Source: an uncultured Saprospiraceae bacterium (GTDB lineage: Bacteria > Bacteroidota > Bacteroidia > Chitinophagales > Saprospiraceae). Taken from it: a stretch of DNA of 64,000 nt. This document shows positions 42,419 through 51,706 of this stretch, in pieces. Position 1 is the stretch's first letter. Every line of letters begins with the position of its first letter. The notes under the pieces are model-generated. The model was not told where the DNA came from and ran no database searches. It saw nothing but the letters and a program-made list of their open reading frames with translations. A program made the translations under genes and the position numbers. The stretch is from contig CALJOK010000010.1 of the NCBI GenBank assembly GCA_937981555.1, positions 1 through 64,000 on the forward strand, in the 5' to 3' direction.

Positions 42419-44161
42419 CTATTGCGCGATAAATCTTGAAGATGCTTTCCGACCATCTTTTAAATTTATTTGAAGAAAATAAGTTCCAATCGGTAAATCG
42501 TTTTCAAAATTGATGGTAATAAAATCATTCCCTATTTCATAATTCACAGGAATTATTTTTCCTAAAACATTGACGATAGTTAAACTCTCAACCGCCGAAG
42601 TTTCCTTCCATTTTAAAAATAATTTTTCACTAACTGGATTTGGAAATAACGTTATTGGGAAATCATTTTTATCAGAAACACTAGTAATCGATTCTACCGT
42701 AATGCTTTCTATAATGATACAGTCATTCGCATCTGTAACTGTAACGGTGTAATCTCCTGCAGATAAATTTGCCAAAGCCTCAGTAGTTGCACCTGTTGAC
42801 CAAAGGTATTGATAGTCAGAAGTTCCTCCTGATAAAGTACTCACTTCAGCAGCTCCATTCATATTTCCATCTGTTTCTGGCGAACTAATTAATATTAATT
42901 CTAACTCCTCAGGTTGAGTAATTTCCACTTGAGTGATGATAGTTGCTCCATTTGAATCGGTAATTGTAATCTCATAAACTCCTGCCCCCAAATCATTTAA
43001 ATCGGGAACATTGGGTGACCATGTGTAAGTAAATGGAGGTGTTCCACCAGTCACATCAAGATCAATACTTGCATTTTGATCATCAAAACAAGCTAATGGA
43101 TTATTAGTTGTTGTGGTCGTAATCGTAACAGGCTGAATAGTTTCCATAATGGTTACTGTTGTCGTGTACGTATCTGTGCAACAATAATTTTGCGTAGTTA
43201 AAGTCACGGTATAATCTCCTGGAGTGGAATACATAACTGCTGGAGGATTACGCTCTGTAGACACTTCTCCATTTCCAAAATTCCAATCATAAGTTCTGGC
43301 ATATTTTGAATCGTTCGTAATTTCCAACATATTGTTATTGACGGTTACACTAAATTCTGCTGGCGGAACCAACAAACTATCTTGTCCTAAAGAATTAAAG
43401 GAAAGAAATATCCCGCTATCAAAAGATGAATCACCTCTATCCGCGATGACCATTTTCACATGATAAGTTTCATTTGCCACAGCTATAAATGAAGCTGGTA
43501 AGGAAGTTGTAAATCCATCATAAACAATATGTTGTCCAGCTGAATTATCAACATAATATTGACTGTTCGACATATCATTGACGCTATTGATCGCTACCTC
43601 AGTAGTACCGCCTGGAATGGTAGAAATATTATTGGCATTATTACTAAATGGCCCGGTACTTCCAGGTCCTGAAATAAAAAATGCAAAAGCATCATTAAAA
43701 GAAGAGTTAACATACTCTGGATATTCTTCTGATCCAAAAACATAATTAAAATCCAACGTGTCGTTGGCCATGACAGTAAAATCAAATTCAATAGCAATTG
43801 CATCTTGAGACAAAGGGCTCCCAGACATGGAAGACATCAAATCAATATCAACATCTCCACTTGTTCCTGTTGAACCACTAGTAAAAAAATCTGCTGCTTC
43901 AGCAATATTATTTACTTCTCCGTTGCAAAATACAATACCTGCATCTAATCCCAAATCAGTTCCTCCTGCATCAAAAAAAGCAATATTCGAACTACTTCCA
44001 GTTGTCGTGACATTTGAAATTACAATCGATGGATCGTCGAAAAAATCCATCACCATTTGTTCAACAGAATAACTATTATCAATAAATAAATTAGATTGCG
44101 CTTGAAGAGAATGATAAAATCCACACATAAAAATCAAAGGAAGGAGTAGAGTTTTTTTCAT
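42419..44161 (-). CDS. Choice-of-anchor L adhesin with PKD, SprB repeats and type A sorting domain
   Basis: 580 residues. Signal peptide ends SLQAQS. The choice-of-anchor L domain (about 25-265) has AFFDAGGTDLGLDAGIVFCN, FNYVFGSEEYPEYVNSSFND and FAFFISGPG motifs. A PKD domain follows (about 270-340: YDWNFGNGEVSTERNPPAVM), then two SprB-type repeats (PLACFDDQNASIDLDVTGGT, YLWSTGATTEALANLSAGDY) and a type A sorting domain (LFPNPVSEKLFLKW to SSRFIAQ). It is a secreted surface protein. Compare the large subtilase, which carries the same SprB repeats. Confidence 0.93.
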   Translation of the reverse strand: MKKTLLLPLIFMCGFYHSLQAQSNLFIDNSYSVEQMVMDFFDDPSIVISNVTTTGSSSNIAFFDAGGTDLGLDAGIVFCNGEVNNIAEAADFFTSGSTGTSGDVDIDLMSSMSGSPLSQDAIAIEFDFTVMANDTLDFNYVFGSEEYPEYVNSSFNDAFAFFISGPGSTGPFSNNANNISTIPGGTTEVAINSVNDMSNSQYYVDNSAGQHIVYDGFTTSLPASFIAVANETYHVKMVIADRGDSSFDSGIFLSFNSLGQDSLLVPPAEFSVTVNNNMLEITNDSKYARTYDWNFGNGEVSTERNPPAVMYSTPGDYTVTLTTQNYCCTDTYTTTVTIMETIQPVTITTTTTNNPLACFDDQNASIDLDVTGGTPPFTYTWSPNVPDLNDLGAGVYEITITDSNGATIITQVEITQPEELELILISSPETDGNMNGAAEVSTLSGGTSDYQYLWSTGATTEALANLSAGDYTVTVTDANDCIIIESITVESITSVSDKNDFPITLFPNPVSEKLFLKWKETSAVESLTIVNVLGKIIPVNYEIGNDFITINFENDLPIGTYFLQINLKDGRKASSRFIAQ

Positions 44162-44414
44162 TTTGTTTTGTTTTTTTTGAAAAAGATATTTAATAAACTT
44201 CTAATAAAGATAACCTTGTTTTTAAAAATAAAAAAAGGTAAGATGTTCGCTTTTGGAATATGCTAATTTCTTACAAAACGCTTTGATCCTTTTTTACAAC
44301 AAAATATAAAACCATATTAGTAATTTCAGCAAAACAAATAAAACAGTATTCCAAATACTAATTAATTATACTTTATGATACTAAATAGGTAGTTTTATCC
44401 AAAATAAAAAAACC

Positions 44415-45830
44415 ATGCAAGTATCTTCTAGAACAAAAATGTTGTACGGACTTGGATTCGCTTCCCAAGGAATTAAAGATGGCCTTTTTCAAGTTTTCCT
44501 TTTTATTTTCTATAATCAAGTCTTAGGATTAGATCCTGTTTTGACTGGAACAGCTACTATAATTGCTTTGGTTTTTGATGCCGTTTCTGATCCATTGGTC
44601 GGTGTAATTTCTGATAATTGGAAATCAAAAAAATGGGGTCGTCGTCATCCGTTTATGTTTCTTTCAGCACTTCCATTGGGCGTAACTATTTGGCTTTTAT
44701 TTTTACCTCCTGAGACCTTAGGCCAATCTGGGTTATTTTGGTGGATGACTATTTTTACAATTTTGGTTCGGTTTTCATTGACTCTATTTATTGTTCCTGC
44801 GATGTCATTGGGTGCCGAAATGTCATCTGATTTTGAAGAGCGGACTTCGATAACCAGTATTCGAATTACTTTTGGAGCATTGATTTCTACGGTAACAATA
44901 ATTTTAGGATTTCTATTTTTCTTTGTTCCGACAGAAGAGTTTGCCAGAGGATTGGAAAATAAAAACGCCTACCCTGCCTTTGCCCTATTTTGTGGAATTT
45001 TAATCATTATCGCAATCTTGATTAGTACTTGGGGAACTAGAAAAGAGATTCCAAAAATTCAAGCGGCTAATCAGGTTGCTCGACCTCCTTTTTCCTTCAA
45101 AAATTTGCGAGAGACCATTAGAAAAATGATTCAACTCAAGTCATTTAATGCGGTCGTCAGTTTTAATATGATGGTTTATATTGGTCTGGGAGTAGGGACC
45201 GTTTTCTCTACTTATTTTATGGAATATTATTTTAGGTTGAGTGAAACGGAAATGATTGCTTTGCCGATTGCTTCTGGATTGGGTGGAATTTTGGCGTTGA
45301 TTTTAGCACCAAGGATTGCGAAGAAGTTGGGGAAAAAGAAAACGGTTATTTATGCTACAATTCTATTTGCGGTAATTTTTAGCTTGCCTTATAACCTTCG
45401 GATTTTAGGCATATTTCCAGAAAATGGAGACCCTAATTTGATCAAATATTATTTCTTTTCGGTCATGGGTGGTTATGCTTTTTTATGGGTTTCGTTGAGT
45501 GTGGTCAATTCGATGATGGCAGATGTGATTGATGAATATGAATTGAAGAATCAAAAAAGAGACGAAGGATTATTTTTTGCAGCGCTGTCTTTTGCGTATA
45601 AAATGACGGTGGGAATTGGTTATTTTATTTCTGGAATATTATTAAAAGCGATTGCATTTCCGAGTAAAAATGAAGTGGAAGTTATTCCTCAAAATGCGAT
45701 TGATGGGTTGGGTACGATTGGAGGGCCGATTTTGTTGGGGCTTTATTTGTTTTCGATTATTTTTATTACAATTTATACGATTGATAAAAAACGGTATGAG
45801 GAGATTCGGGCTGCGTTGGATAAAACTTAA
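44415..45830 (+). CDS. GPH-family MFS sugar:cation symporter
   Basis: 471 residues with about 12 hydrophobic helices. The GPH pattern is clear: YGLGFASQGIKDGLFQVFLF, FDAVSDPLVGVISDNWKSKK (motif with DPxxGxxSD) and GRRHPFMFLSALP, then ERTSITSIRITFGAL. A second pseudo-repeat starts near residue 235 (FNAVVSFNMMVYIGLG). Family members import sugars such as melibiose or xylosides with Na+ or H+. No sugar-hydrolase gene is nearby to tell the substrate. The gene is expressed alone; immediately after its stop begins a degenerate repeat. Confidence 0.9.
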   Translation: MQVSSRTKMLYGLGFASQGIKDGLFQVFLFIFYNQVLGLDPVLTGTATIIALVFDAVSDPLVGVISDNWKSKKWGRRHPFMFLSALPLGVTIWLLFLPPETLGQSGLFWWMTIFTILVRFSLTLFIVPAMSLGAEMSSDFEERTSITSIRITFGALISTVTIILGFLFFFVPTEEFARGLENKNAYPAFALFCGILIIIAILISTWGTRKEIPKIQAANQVARPPFSFKNLRETIRKMIQLKSFNAVVSFNMMVYIGLGVGTVFSTYFMEYYFRLSETEMIALPIASGLGGILALILAPRIAKKLGKKKTVIYATILFAVIFSLPYNLRILGIFPENGDPNLIKYYFFSVMGGYAFLWVSLSVVNSMMADVIDEYELKNQKRDEGLFFAALSFAYKMTVGIGYFISGILLKAIAFPSKNEVEVIPQNAIDGLGTIGGPILLGLYLFSIIFITIYTIDKKRYEEIRAALDKT

Positions 45831-45831
45831 A

Positions 45832-45866
45832 TCAAAATTTCAAAACGAAAACAGGGATTTTGATTT
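45832..45866 (-). repeat. Degenerate inverted copy of the GGGATTTAAAATCCC repeat
   Basis: TTCAAAACGAAAACAGGG with ATTTT (45839-45861) is a near match to the reverse complement of the repeats at 47455 and 47587. It lies on the other flank of the orphan gene 45875-47422. Confidence 0.55.
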
Positions 45867-45874
45867 TGATTTCT

Positions 45875-47422
45875 TTAAGGTAGTTTCATCAAACCAAGTC
45901 TTGCACTTTTATTATCACGACCAAATAACAGAAAAATTCCTTTTTCAATAAATCTTGAATTTTGTGGATAAAAATATACTCCTGTCTCTTGTGAATTAAA
46001 AATGGTCTTTCGCTCATCAATTTCTCCCTTGCTATTTACTATAGCAAAATCTGTAAATTTTGCGCTGTACTTTTTTTTGATTTCAGTTTCCTTTCGTTCA
46101 TCTAACGTTTTCGATGCATTGAAAATCAGATAAATATTTCCATTATAATTTCCAAAAATCATATTGCTAAAGAATGACCTTGGATTAGATTTTTTTTCCA
46201 AACAAGACATCCAATTTAAATTTGCATCAAAATCAAAAGATGAAATGATTATATGATTAGCATAGTTATATCTAGAAGTAGTTGTCTTTCCTCCATTATT
46301 ACTATTTCCAAACGTTTGAAAACGATGTGTTGAAATTAAAGAAATAGAATTCTGTTGGTAATCAATACTTATTCCATCAATATAAAAACCATCAGCGCCT
46401 GTTGATTCTTTATCTAGATTATATTCTTCCTTTAGCTTCGTATAAAATTCTTTTCCCCAATTATCTTTTTTTCGAAAAACCAATTCACCATTCGAGTTAT
46501 ATTTATGAAAAAAAATCCCATGCTCTAACCGAAAAACGTCTCTTTTTTCTTTTTCTGTAAAATAACCTAAGATGTAAAAATTTCCATCTTTATCTATGGA
46601 TAATTTAGCATGCTTAGGATATGCATTTTTGATTTCAATTCTAATTTTTTCAATATCTCCATTGCTAGTTACCTTAAGAAATGAATAATCAAAACTAGGA
46701 CACCATTTGCTTCTTTTCTCTTTGGATTTTTCTTTTATGAGGATAAAAACATCTCCATTGTTGGAAACTTGAGATTGAGAAATAACCATGTCTTTATCTG
46801 CCAAGGAAAACTCTATTTTCTTTTCCCAAAGTTTTTCCAATTTATCATTGAAAACATTAATTACATATTCATCTTTGTATTTCTTTTTTCGATGATCTTT
46901 ATTACTCGTCACATTGGCAAAAAGAACTTTGGTGGAATCAGAACTTATCTGTATTTCTACTTTATCTTCGTTATGTTTATCATCTGTTGCCCAAACGTTA
47001 TGCTTCTTATATTCATAAGTAAAAAGGGATTTGAGTGACTTTGGAATTCGACCTCCTTCTAAAATTGGAGTAGCATGAATATAGGTTTTATTTATTTTTT
47101 TATCATGATTACTTCCTAGTAAATAATCACCAGAAAAGGTGTTGATAATTTTATAAACATTGACCTCTTTCCCATTAAAATCAAAATTTAGAGGAATCGA
47201 TTTTATAAAATTATTGTTAAAATCATATTGAATTAATTCTTCTATATTTTTCGTTTTGTTTCTCATGAAAATATATTCATTCGTACAACCTAATGGTTTT
47301 TGATTGATATATTTTCCAAAAGCTTTTCGTGTATTCTTTTCTCCCCAGTTTATTTCTGGAATTTGAGCATGCTGAACAATTGAAAAAAACAGAATCATAA
47401 CGATCCAAAAATTCTTTTTCAT
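45875..47422 (-). CDS. Exported protein of unknown function between repeats
   Basis: 515 residues from the ATG that gives a signal peptide (MKKNFWIVMILFFSIVQHAQ); the open frame begins 39 codons further upstream in repeat sequence, so I do not use that start. The mature part is Lys-rich and beta-rich, with repeated strand-turn patterns (FNNNFIKSIPLNFDFNGKEV, NGDVFILIKEKSKEKRSKW, DKDGNFYILGYFTEKEKRDV, NSISLISTHRFQTFG, NGNIYLIFNASKTLDE) that suggest a beta-propeller like those in Bacteroidota surface proteins. No sorting domain and no lipobox. Flanked by copies of a repeat, which may mean it was moved as a unit. Confidence 0.75.
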   Translation of the reverse strand: MKKNFWIVMILFFSIVQHAQIPEINWGEKNTRKAFGKYINQKPLGCTNEYIFMRNKTKNIEELIQYDFNNNFIKSIPLNFDFNGKEVNVYKIINTFSGDYLLGSNHDKKINKTYIHATPILEGGRIPKSLKSLFTYEYKKHNVWATDDKHNEDKVEIQISSDSTKVLFANVTSNKDHRKKKYKDEYVINVFNDKLEKLWEKKIEFSLADKDMVISQSQVSNNGDVFILIKEKSKEKRSKWCPSFDYSFLKVTSNGDIEKIRIEIKNAYPKHAKLSIDKDGNFYILGYFTEKEKRDVFRLEHGIFFHKYNSNGELVFRKKDNWGKEFYTKLKEEYNLDKESTGADGFYIDGISIDYQQNSISLISTHRFQTFGNSNNGGKTTTSRYNYANHIIISSFDFDANLNWMSCLEKKSNPRSFFSNMIFGNYNGNIYLIFNASKTLDERKETEIKKKYSAKFTDFAIVNSKGEIDERKTIFNSQETGVYFYPQNSRFIEKGIFLLFGRDNKSARLGLMKLP

Positions 47423-47454
47423 ATTTTTTGATTTTGATTGAAAGTTTGATTCCT

Positions 47455-47510
47455 GGGAAACTAAGCCGGGATTTAAAATCCCTGTTCTCCTTTTGAACTT
47501 TTGATTTTGA
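47455..47510 (+). repeat. 56-bp direct repeat, copy A
   Basis: Begins GGGAAACTAAGCCGGGATTT, contains GGGATTTAAAATCCC (a 15-base palindrome) and ends TTTGATTTTGA. It matches copy B (47587-47642) except at two positions. Confidence 0.9.
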
Positions 47511-47533
47511 CCTGCTTGCCGACAAAGGCAGGT
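47510..47533. repeat. Short palindrome ACCTGC...GCAGGT
   Basis: ACCTGC (47510-47515) and GCAGGT (47528-47533) flank TTGCCGACAAAG; a short GC-rich hairpin next to the direct repeat, of a type often dispersed in Bacteroidota genomes. Confidence 0.5.
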
Positions 47534-47543
47534 TGTCATTTTT

Positions 47544-47585
47544 GATTTTGATTTTGATTTTGATTTTGATTTTGATTTTGATTTT
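47544..47585 (+). repeat. (GATTTT)7 hexanucleotide tandem array
   Basis: Seven perfect GATTTT units sit between copies A and B of the direct repeat; shorter runs of the same unit flank both copies. Confidence 0.95.
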
Positions 47586-47586
47586 A

Positions 47587-47642
47587 GGGAAACTAAGCCG
47601 GGATTTAAAATCCCTGTTCTCGCTTTGAACTTTTGATTTTGA
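47587..47642 (+). repeat. 56-bp direct repeat, copy B
   Basis: Same as copy A with CTCGCTTTG in place of CTCCTTTTG. It lies directly downstream (in minus-strand sense) of the second ABC-F gene, with a run of GATTTT units on its right side. Confidence 0.9.
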
Positions 47643-47662
47643 TTTTGATTTTTATTAAAAGT

Positions 47663-49300
47663 TTACTTCATCAAATCAATCTCCTTCAAATTCTCAATTC
47701 TATTCCTCACCAAGAAATCATCAATTGATTCAAAATGCTCGATGACTCGCTTGTCTTTAAATTCAAAAACCTTCTGCGACAATCCTTGTAAAAAATCACG
47801 ATCGTGAGAAACCAAAATCAAAGTCCCATCAAAAGCCATTAATGCTTCTTTTAAAATATCTTTTGATTTGATATCCAAGTGATTGGTCGGCTCATCGAGA
47901 ATCAAAAAATTAACAGGTTCCAACAATAATTTCACCATCGCCAATCGAGTTCGTTCTCCTCCTGAAAGTACTGACACTTTTTTATCAATATCATCTCCGC
48001 TAAACATAAAACCACCTAAGATATTTTTGAGTTGAGTTCGGATTTCTCCTTTGGCAATTTCATCAACGGTTTGGAAAACCGTCAATTGTGGATCAAGCAA
48101 CGAAGCTTGATTTTGAGCAAAATATCCGACTTCAATATTATGTCCCAATTTGCATTCTCCATCAAATTCAATCTCGCCCATGATTGCTTTTATCATTGTC
48201 GATTTCCCTTCTCCATTTCGACCAACGAAAGAAACTTTTTCACCTCTTTCGATCGTCATATTCGCATCGCTAAAAACGACATGCTCATCATACTTTTTCG
48301 ATAAATGTTTAGCGATAACTGGATAATCACCTGAGCGGCGACAAGCAGGGAATCTTAATTTCAAAGCAGATTTGTCCACTTCATCTACTTCGATGATTTC
48401 CATTTTTTCCAACATTCGTTCGACCGAACTAACTTGGTTTGTTTTGGAATAAGTCCCTTTGAATCTTTCGATAAATCGCTTGTGCGTTTCAATCTGTTTT
48501 TTCTGTTCGTTGTGCTGCTTTAACTGATGTACTCGACGATCTTTCCGTAATTCTAAGTAGTGCGAATAGTTGGCTTTGTAATCATAAATTCGACCCATCG
48601 TTATCTCGATAGTTCGATTCGTGATGTTGTCAATAAAAGCTTTATCATGTGAAATGACGAGTACTGCTTTCGCTTTATTAATTAAAAAATCTTCTAACCA
48701 AATCACCGATTCAATATCAATATGATTGGTCGGCTCATCGAGCAAAATCAAATCTGGTTTTTGCAAAAGGATTTTCGCCAACTCAATTCGCATTCTCCAA
48801 CCTCCACTAAACTCATCTGTGGGGCGATGAAAATCTTCTCTTTTAAAACCTAAACCCAGCAACGTCTTTTCCACCTCCGCATCATAATTCACATCCTCCA
48901 ACATGTAGTAAACATCTCCCAATTCCGTCACTTTATCAATGATCGACATGTACTCATCAGACTCATAATCTGTTCGGGTTTCCAACTCTTTATTGAGTCG
49001 TTCCATCTCATGTTTCATCTCGAATACTTTCCCAAATGCTTTGGAAGCTTCCTCAAAAACAGTACAATTATCATCCGTCAACAAGTGCTGTGGAAGGTAA
49101 GCGATTACTGCCTCTTTGGGCATTTGAACATTTCCACGAGTTGGTTTGTCTTTCCCTGCAATGATCTTCATCATAGTGGATTTTCCCGCTCCATTTTTTC
49201 CCATCAAAGCAATTTTATCATCTGGATTGATGACAAAATTCACATCTTTAAAGAGTGTGTGTCCACTAAATTCTACCGCTATATTTTCTACTAAAATCAT
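47663..49300 (-). CDS. ABC-F family ATPase (Uup/EttA-like superfamily)
   Basis: 545 residues from ATG 49300 (MILVENIAVEFSGHTLFKDV); the longer open frame upstream carries non-conserved residues. Two complete nucleotide-binding domains: Walker A GKNGAGKS and GRNGEGKS, signatures FSGGW and LSGGE, and DEPTNHID and DEPTNHLD. The linker between domains (about 245-325, KDRRVHQLKQHNEQKKQIE) has the charged helical pair of ABC-F proteins. Unlike the first ABC-F gene in this window, both P-loops are intact. The role is probably in translation; the specific subgroup is unclear. -7 box 20 bases upstream. Confidence 0.93.
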   Translation of the reverse strand: MILVENIAVEFSGHTLFKDVNFVINPDDKIALMGKNGAGKSTMMKIIAGKDKPTRGNVQMPKEAVIAYLPQHLLTDDNCTVFEEASKAFGKVFEMKHEMERLNKELETRTDYESDEYMSIIDKVTELGDVYYMLEDVNYDAEVEKTLLGLGFKREDFHRPTDEFSGGWRMRIELAKILLQKPDLILLDEPTNHIDIESVIWLEDFLINKAKAVLVISHDKAFIDNITNRTIEITMGRIYDYKANYSHYLELRKDRRVHQLKQHNEQKKQIETHKRFIERFKGTYSKTNQVSSVERMLEKMEIIEVDEVDKSALKLRFPACRRSGDYPVIAKHLSKKYDEHVVFSDANMTIERGEKVSFVGRNGEGKSTMIKAIMGEIEFDGECKLGHNIEVGYFAQNQASLLDPQLTVFQTVDEIAKGEIRTQLKNILGGFMFSGDDIDKKVSVLSGGERTRLAMVKLLLEPVNFLILDEPTNHLDIKSKDILKEALMAFDGTLILVSHDRDFLQGLSQKVFEFKDKRVIEHFESIDDFLVRNRIENLKEIDLMK

Positions 49301-49319
49301 ATATATTTTATTTAAGCGG

Positions 49320-49327
49320 CAAAAGTA
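49320..49327 (-). promoter_or_regulatory. -7 box of the second ABC-F gene
   Basis: The minus strand reads TACTTTTG, matching TAnnTTTG, 19 bases upstream of the start codon. The -33 partner is not evident. Confidence 0.45.
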
Positions 49328-49557
49328 ATAAAATGCAAGGAGTAGGAAAAGATTATTTTGAGAATAAAAATACTTTATTGGAATGCTTATTGCAAAACCA
49401 CCTTTTAGGACACCAGATCCATAACAGTTTCGCCGAAATAATGAATTCTCTCTATAAATCAAATTAACATAATATTCCCACCTTCTTTCTACTATTTATC
49501 GAATAGATTTATAGCACCGTCGTTTTTTTAATAAAACCACATAATCCTATTTTAAGA

Positions 49558-51615
49558 ATGAAAGTTAAAATTTGGTCTATATTAGTTTTGCAAATATTAT
49601 TTTTAGGTTCAACCTTTTGCCAAGAAAAAAATTCCACTTTTTCATTTCTTGAATCTACTCCTGACTCTGCTAAGTTCAGCATGCATTTAGATTCTATTTA
49701 TAAATATAGTTATGAAGATCATCAAAAATTAACTTTTCACATTGAGGAATCTAAAAAACTTCTATCCAAAGGACTTAAAATATCTAAAGATGATGAGCTA
49801 TCTTTTTCTATCAAATTAATTGACTACGAATTAAGTCAATTTAATTATGTTAATGCCTATCAGATATTAAAAAATTCTAAACACTTACTTGAAATAGAAG
49901 ACATCTCTCAAAAATTAAAGAATGAATATAATTATACGGAAGGTTATATTTTAATGCAATTAGGTGATCTTGAATTTGCTCAAAAATCTTACTATAAATT
50001 ATTAGAAGATGCTAAAGAACAAAAAGATACCTTTCTTTCTATTCAAGCACTTTACTCTTTGGGACAACTTTTTGAACGTGAAAAAGACTATGATAACAGT
50101 GAAAAATATTTTTTAGAAACCAATAAAATTGAACAAGAATTTTTCAAAGAGAAACAGGATTTAAGTCAGACTTATTTAGAATTATCTAATCTTTATTTCC
50201 AGAAAAAAGATTACGATGAAGCAAGTCTATACAATGAAAAGGGGCTTGATGCAATTGTTGAATATCAGAAATCAATGAAACTAGCTTTCATCTTAAACCA
50301 AGGTGATGTTGCCCTCAAAAAAAATAAAATTTTAGCTGCACAAAAAATTTATAATTCTGCATTATTGATAGCTTCAGTAACACAGAGTAAAGCTGATTTA
50401 GAATTCTGTATGGAATTTAAAGCCAGACTTTTGAATGCTCAAGGAGACCATGGAGAGGCGCTTAACATCTATGAAAATTTTATTAAAGAGGATAATAAAG
50501 AATCATTGCTTAATACTTTAGAATGGTTTAAAGAAGCTCATAAAACATCGGATCAACTAGGTAATTATAAAAAGGCATATCAATATATGGTCGAAGTAAA
50601 TACTATTAAAGATAGTATGGCCAATGAAAAGAAAATGCAACAAACAGAATTTTTAAAAATAAAATTTGGCTCTGACCAAAAGGAAAAAGAAAATCAAATT
50701 CTAGCGGCACAAGTTGCACAAAAAAATTCTCAAAATAAATTCCTATACGCTATCGCGACATTATTTCTATTTGGATTACTGTTTGTTTTTGGAGCCTTTT
50801 TTCAAAAAATGAAATATAATAAAAGACTCAAAGAAGAAGTAGAAAGTCGGACTAAAGACCTAGAAAATGCCAACATGATGTTGAGTAAATCTTATGAGGA
50901 ATTAGATCAATTTAATAAAATCCTTTCTCATGATTTAAAGGAACCTTTGAGAAGTATAGTTGGATTTAGCACCTTGGCAAAAAAGAAAATTAGTGCAGAA
51001 TCAAAGATTGGTGAATATTTAAATATTATTGGTAATAGTGGAAAACAGTTACATCAATTGATCGAAGATGTTTCTGTATTTCAAAAAATTGGAAATGATG
51101 CTAAAAAACCAGCAGAAGATGCTGACATTCAAGCAATGATGAGTGACATTACTGAATCTGTTTCCATTCTATTAATGGAAAAAAAAGGGAAGGTGAAATT
51201 TAATAATTTACCTACTATCAAAACCCATAAACTTTTTCTATTCTTAGTTTTCAAAAACTTAATTGAAAATGGATTAAAATATAATGAAAGCCTTTTTCCA
51301 TTAATCAAAGTTACCTACTTCGAACAGAATAGAACTCATTACTTTCACTTTCAAGATAATGGAATTGGCATCGCTCCTCAATTTCAAGATCGAGTTTTCG
51401 GAATGTTCAAAAGATTGAATGACCGAGGCACTTATTCTGGTTCAGGATTAGGGTTAAGTATCTGTAAAAAGATGATAGGAAAATTAGATGGAGACATTCG
51501 GATTGTTCAATCTGAAGAAGGAAAAGGAAGTACTTTTCAAGTAAGTTTTCCTTTCATGGAACCTATTGAAGACGAAAAATTATATATGAATATGACTATA
51601 TTTGATAGTAATTAA
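49558..51615 (+). CDS. TPR sensor histidine kinase
   Basis: 685 residues. An N-terminal signal-like stretch (to about 21) is followed by a periplasmic TPR array (about 90-380: NEYNYTEGYILMQLGDLEFA, ALYSLGQLFEREKDYDNSEK, YLELSNLYFQKKDYDEASLY). A transmembrane helix lies near residue 395-415 (FLYAIATLFLFGLLFVFGAF). A coiled coil leads to HisKA (FNKILSHDLKEPLRS, His about 458). The ATPase domain has FKNLIENGLKYNE (N box), FQDNGIGIAPQ (G1) and GSGLGLSICKKM (G2). There is no receiver domain, and no response regulator gene is adjacent, so the partner is elsewhere. A strong terminator follows. Confidence 0.92.
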   Translation: MKVKIWSILVLQILFLGSTFCQEKNSTFSFLESTPDSAKFSMHLDSIYKYSYEDHQKLTFHIEESKKLLSKGLKISKDDELSFSIKLIDYELSQFNYVNAYQILKNSKHLLEIEDISQKLKNEYNYTEGYILMQLGDLEFAQKSYYKLLEDAKEQKDTFLSIQALYSLGQLFEREKDYDNSEKYFLETNKIEQEFFKEKQDLSQTYLELSNLYFQKKDYDEASLYNEKGLDAIVEYQKSMKLAFILNQGDVALKKNKILAAQKIYNSALLIASVTQSKADLEFCMEFKARLLNAQGDHGEALNIYENFIKEDNKESLLNTLEWFKEAHKTSDQLGNYKKAYQYMVEVNTIKDSMANEKKMQQTEFLKIKFGSDQKEKENQILAAQVAQKNSQNKFLYAIATLFLFGLLFVFGAFFQKMKYNKRLKEEVESRTKDLENANMMLSKSYEELDQFNKILSHDLKEPLRSIVGFSTLAKKKISAESKIGEYLNIIGNSGKQLHQLIEDVSVFQKIGNDAKKPAEDADIQAMMSDITESVSILLMEKKGKVKFNNLPTIKTHKLFLFLVFKNLIENGLKYNESLFPLIKVTYFEQNRTHYFHFQDNGIGIAPQFQDRVFGMFKRLNDRGTYSGSGLGLSICKKMIGKLDGDIRIVQSEEGKGSTFQVSFPFMEPIEDEKLYMNMTIFDSN

Positions 51616-51630
51616 AAAACTTAAAATAGG

Positions 51631-51676
51631 AAACATCCCGAATTTTCAAATTGGAAATTCGGGATGTTTTTTTCAT
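51631..51676. terminator. Terminator between the kinase and the receptor gene
   Basis: AAACATCCCGAATTT (51631-51645) pairs with AAATTCGGGATGTTT (51656-51670), with T- and A-rich flanks; it can act on both convergent transcripts. Confidence 0.85.
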
Positions 51677-51706
51677 AATGGAAAGAAGGAAATTACCATT
51701 GGACTC

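Noticed and set aside
47423-47539. 39-codon N-terminal extension of the orphan secreted protein
   Set aside because: It translates repeat sequence and the signal peptide would then be internal; the ATG at 47422 is the better start.
47544-47642. Possible CRISPR-like array
   Set aside because: The tandem units have no spacers and the two 56-bp copies are single direct repeats; no cas gene is present.
49301-49462. 54-codon extension of the second ABC-F protein
   Set aside because: Not conserved-looking; contains the -7 promoter box of the gene.
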